A stretch of DNA of 6,093 bases from Nitrososphaerota archaeon (GTDB lineage Archaea > Thermoproteota > Nitrososphaeria > Nitrososphaerales > CADDZS01). The stretch is from the NCBI GenBank assembly GCA_027314685.1, contig DAHVAI010000174.1:1-6093 (forward strand), given 5' to 3'. Below are positions 5,549-6,093 of the stretch, in pieces (the stretch's first letter is position 1; every line of letters begins with the position of its first letter). The notes under the pieces were generated by a model. That model saw only the letters and a program-made list of their open reading frames with translations, had not been told where the DNA came from and did no database searches. A program made the translations under genes and the position numbers.

Positions 5549-6093
5549 ATGGGAATCCCTGAGAAGATCAAGAAGATCGAAGAGGATATTCACAAGACCC
5601 AAGTCAACAAGAAAACGGAACATCATATTGGTCTTTTAAAGGCAAAGCTTGCAAAGCTCAGGCGAGAACAGGAAGAACAGGCTTCTCGTGGCGGCGGAAG
5701 CTCAGTCGGTTATGACGTAAAAAAAAACCGGTGATGCCACAGTTGTCTTGATTGGGCTACCAAGTGTGGGCAAATCCACACTCTTGAACAGATTAACTAA
5801 CGCAAAATCAAAAGTTGCTGCCTACCAGTTCACTACTCTCACAGTAGTTCCGGGAGTAATGGAATATAGAGGTGCAAGAATCCAAGTTCTTGATCTCCCC
5901 GGTATCATCGAAGGGGCTTCGTCTGGAAAGGGTCTTGGCAAAAGAGTTCTTTCCGTTGCCAGAAATGCTGACCTCATCCTGTTCTTAGTGGATGTCTTTC
6001 AACCCGAAGCTATCAACGTTCTAAGGAGAGAGCTCAGAAGTATAGGAATACGACCTGACGAAAGAGCTCCAAACGTCGTTATAGAAGCAACCT
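5549..6093 (+). CDS. drg: DRG-family GTPase, 5' part, with a frameshift
   Basis: The opening [20 protein letters not shown], followed by [15 protein letters not shown], is the coiled N-terminus diagnostic of DRG/Rbg GTPases (Obg-related, ribosome-associated), and fixes the start at ATG 5549. In this frame translation stops at 5732-5734. In the frame beginning at 5727 the protein continues without a break: GDATVVLIG, then P-loop GLPSVGKST (G1), [10 protein letters not shown] (G2), [10 protein letters not shown] (G3) and LILFLVDV, to the window end. Nine A at 5719-5727 join the two parts; eight would give one reading frame ([12 protein letters not shown]). The remaining G4/G5 motifs and the C-terminal TGS domain would lie beyond the window. 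Most likely the extra A is a sequencing or assembly error in an intact gene. Confidence 0.9.
5719..5727 (+). other. A9 homopolymer at the GTPase frameshift
   Basis: The run of nine A sits exactly where the reading frame changes. The conserved residues on both sides are complete, so only one base is in excess. A +1 shift or a transcript with one A fewer would restore the protein. Confidence 0.85.

Overview
The window looks archaeal. Evidence: three tRNA genes, all interrupted by short introns that fold into bulge-helix-bulge (BHB) splicing motifs; a DRG-type GTPase, a family found in archaea and eukaryotes; a perfect archaeal TATA box (TTTAAATA) at a protein gene; and a GTP-dependent PEP carboxykinase. 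A TACK archaeon, possibly of the Thaumarchaeota/Nitrososphaeria type, fits best, but that placement is inference from gene content and moderate GC, not proof.

Layout. 1-294: the tail of an unrecognised gene entering from the left, apparently frameshifted and carrying a 15-bp tandem repeat. 295-534: no convincing gene. 535-639: tRNA-Leu(UAG), minus strand, with a 17-nt intron. 842-2668: GTP-type PEP carboxykinase. 2695-2751: a strong compound hairpin just after its stop codon. 2812-2988 (possibly from 3102): a small conserved-looking helical protein, minus strand. 3203-3730: a small protein with a PD-(D/E)XK nuclease signature, TTG start. 3731-3998: mostly empty, ending in a clear promoter. 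3999-4970: aldo/keto reductase. 5016-5114: tRNA-Ala(UGC), minus strand, with a 26-nt intron. 5115-5356: a spacer between divergent tRNA genes that holds an 11-bp inverted repeat. 5357-5460: tRNA-Lys(CUU) with a 27-nt intron in the D-loop. 5549-6093: start of a DRG-family GTPase, cut by the window edge and broken by one extra A in a run of nine A.

The genes appear to be single transcription units rather than an operon: strands alternate and gaps are wide. Functions are mostly housekeeping: gluconeogenesis (PEPCK), translation (tRNAs, DRG GTPase) and NADPH-linked carbonyl reduction (AKR). I see no mobile element, CRISPR array or defence operon. The points most worth a second look are the D-loop intron in tRNA-Lys, the homopolymer frameshift in the GTPase, two unexplained intergenic hairpins, the orphan nuclease-like protein and the Ser in place of the usual P-loop Cys of PEPCK.
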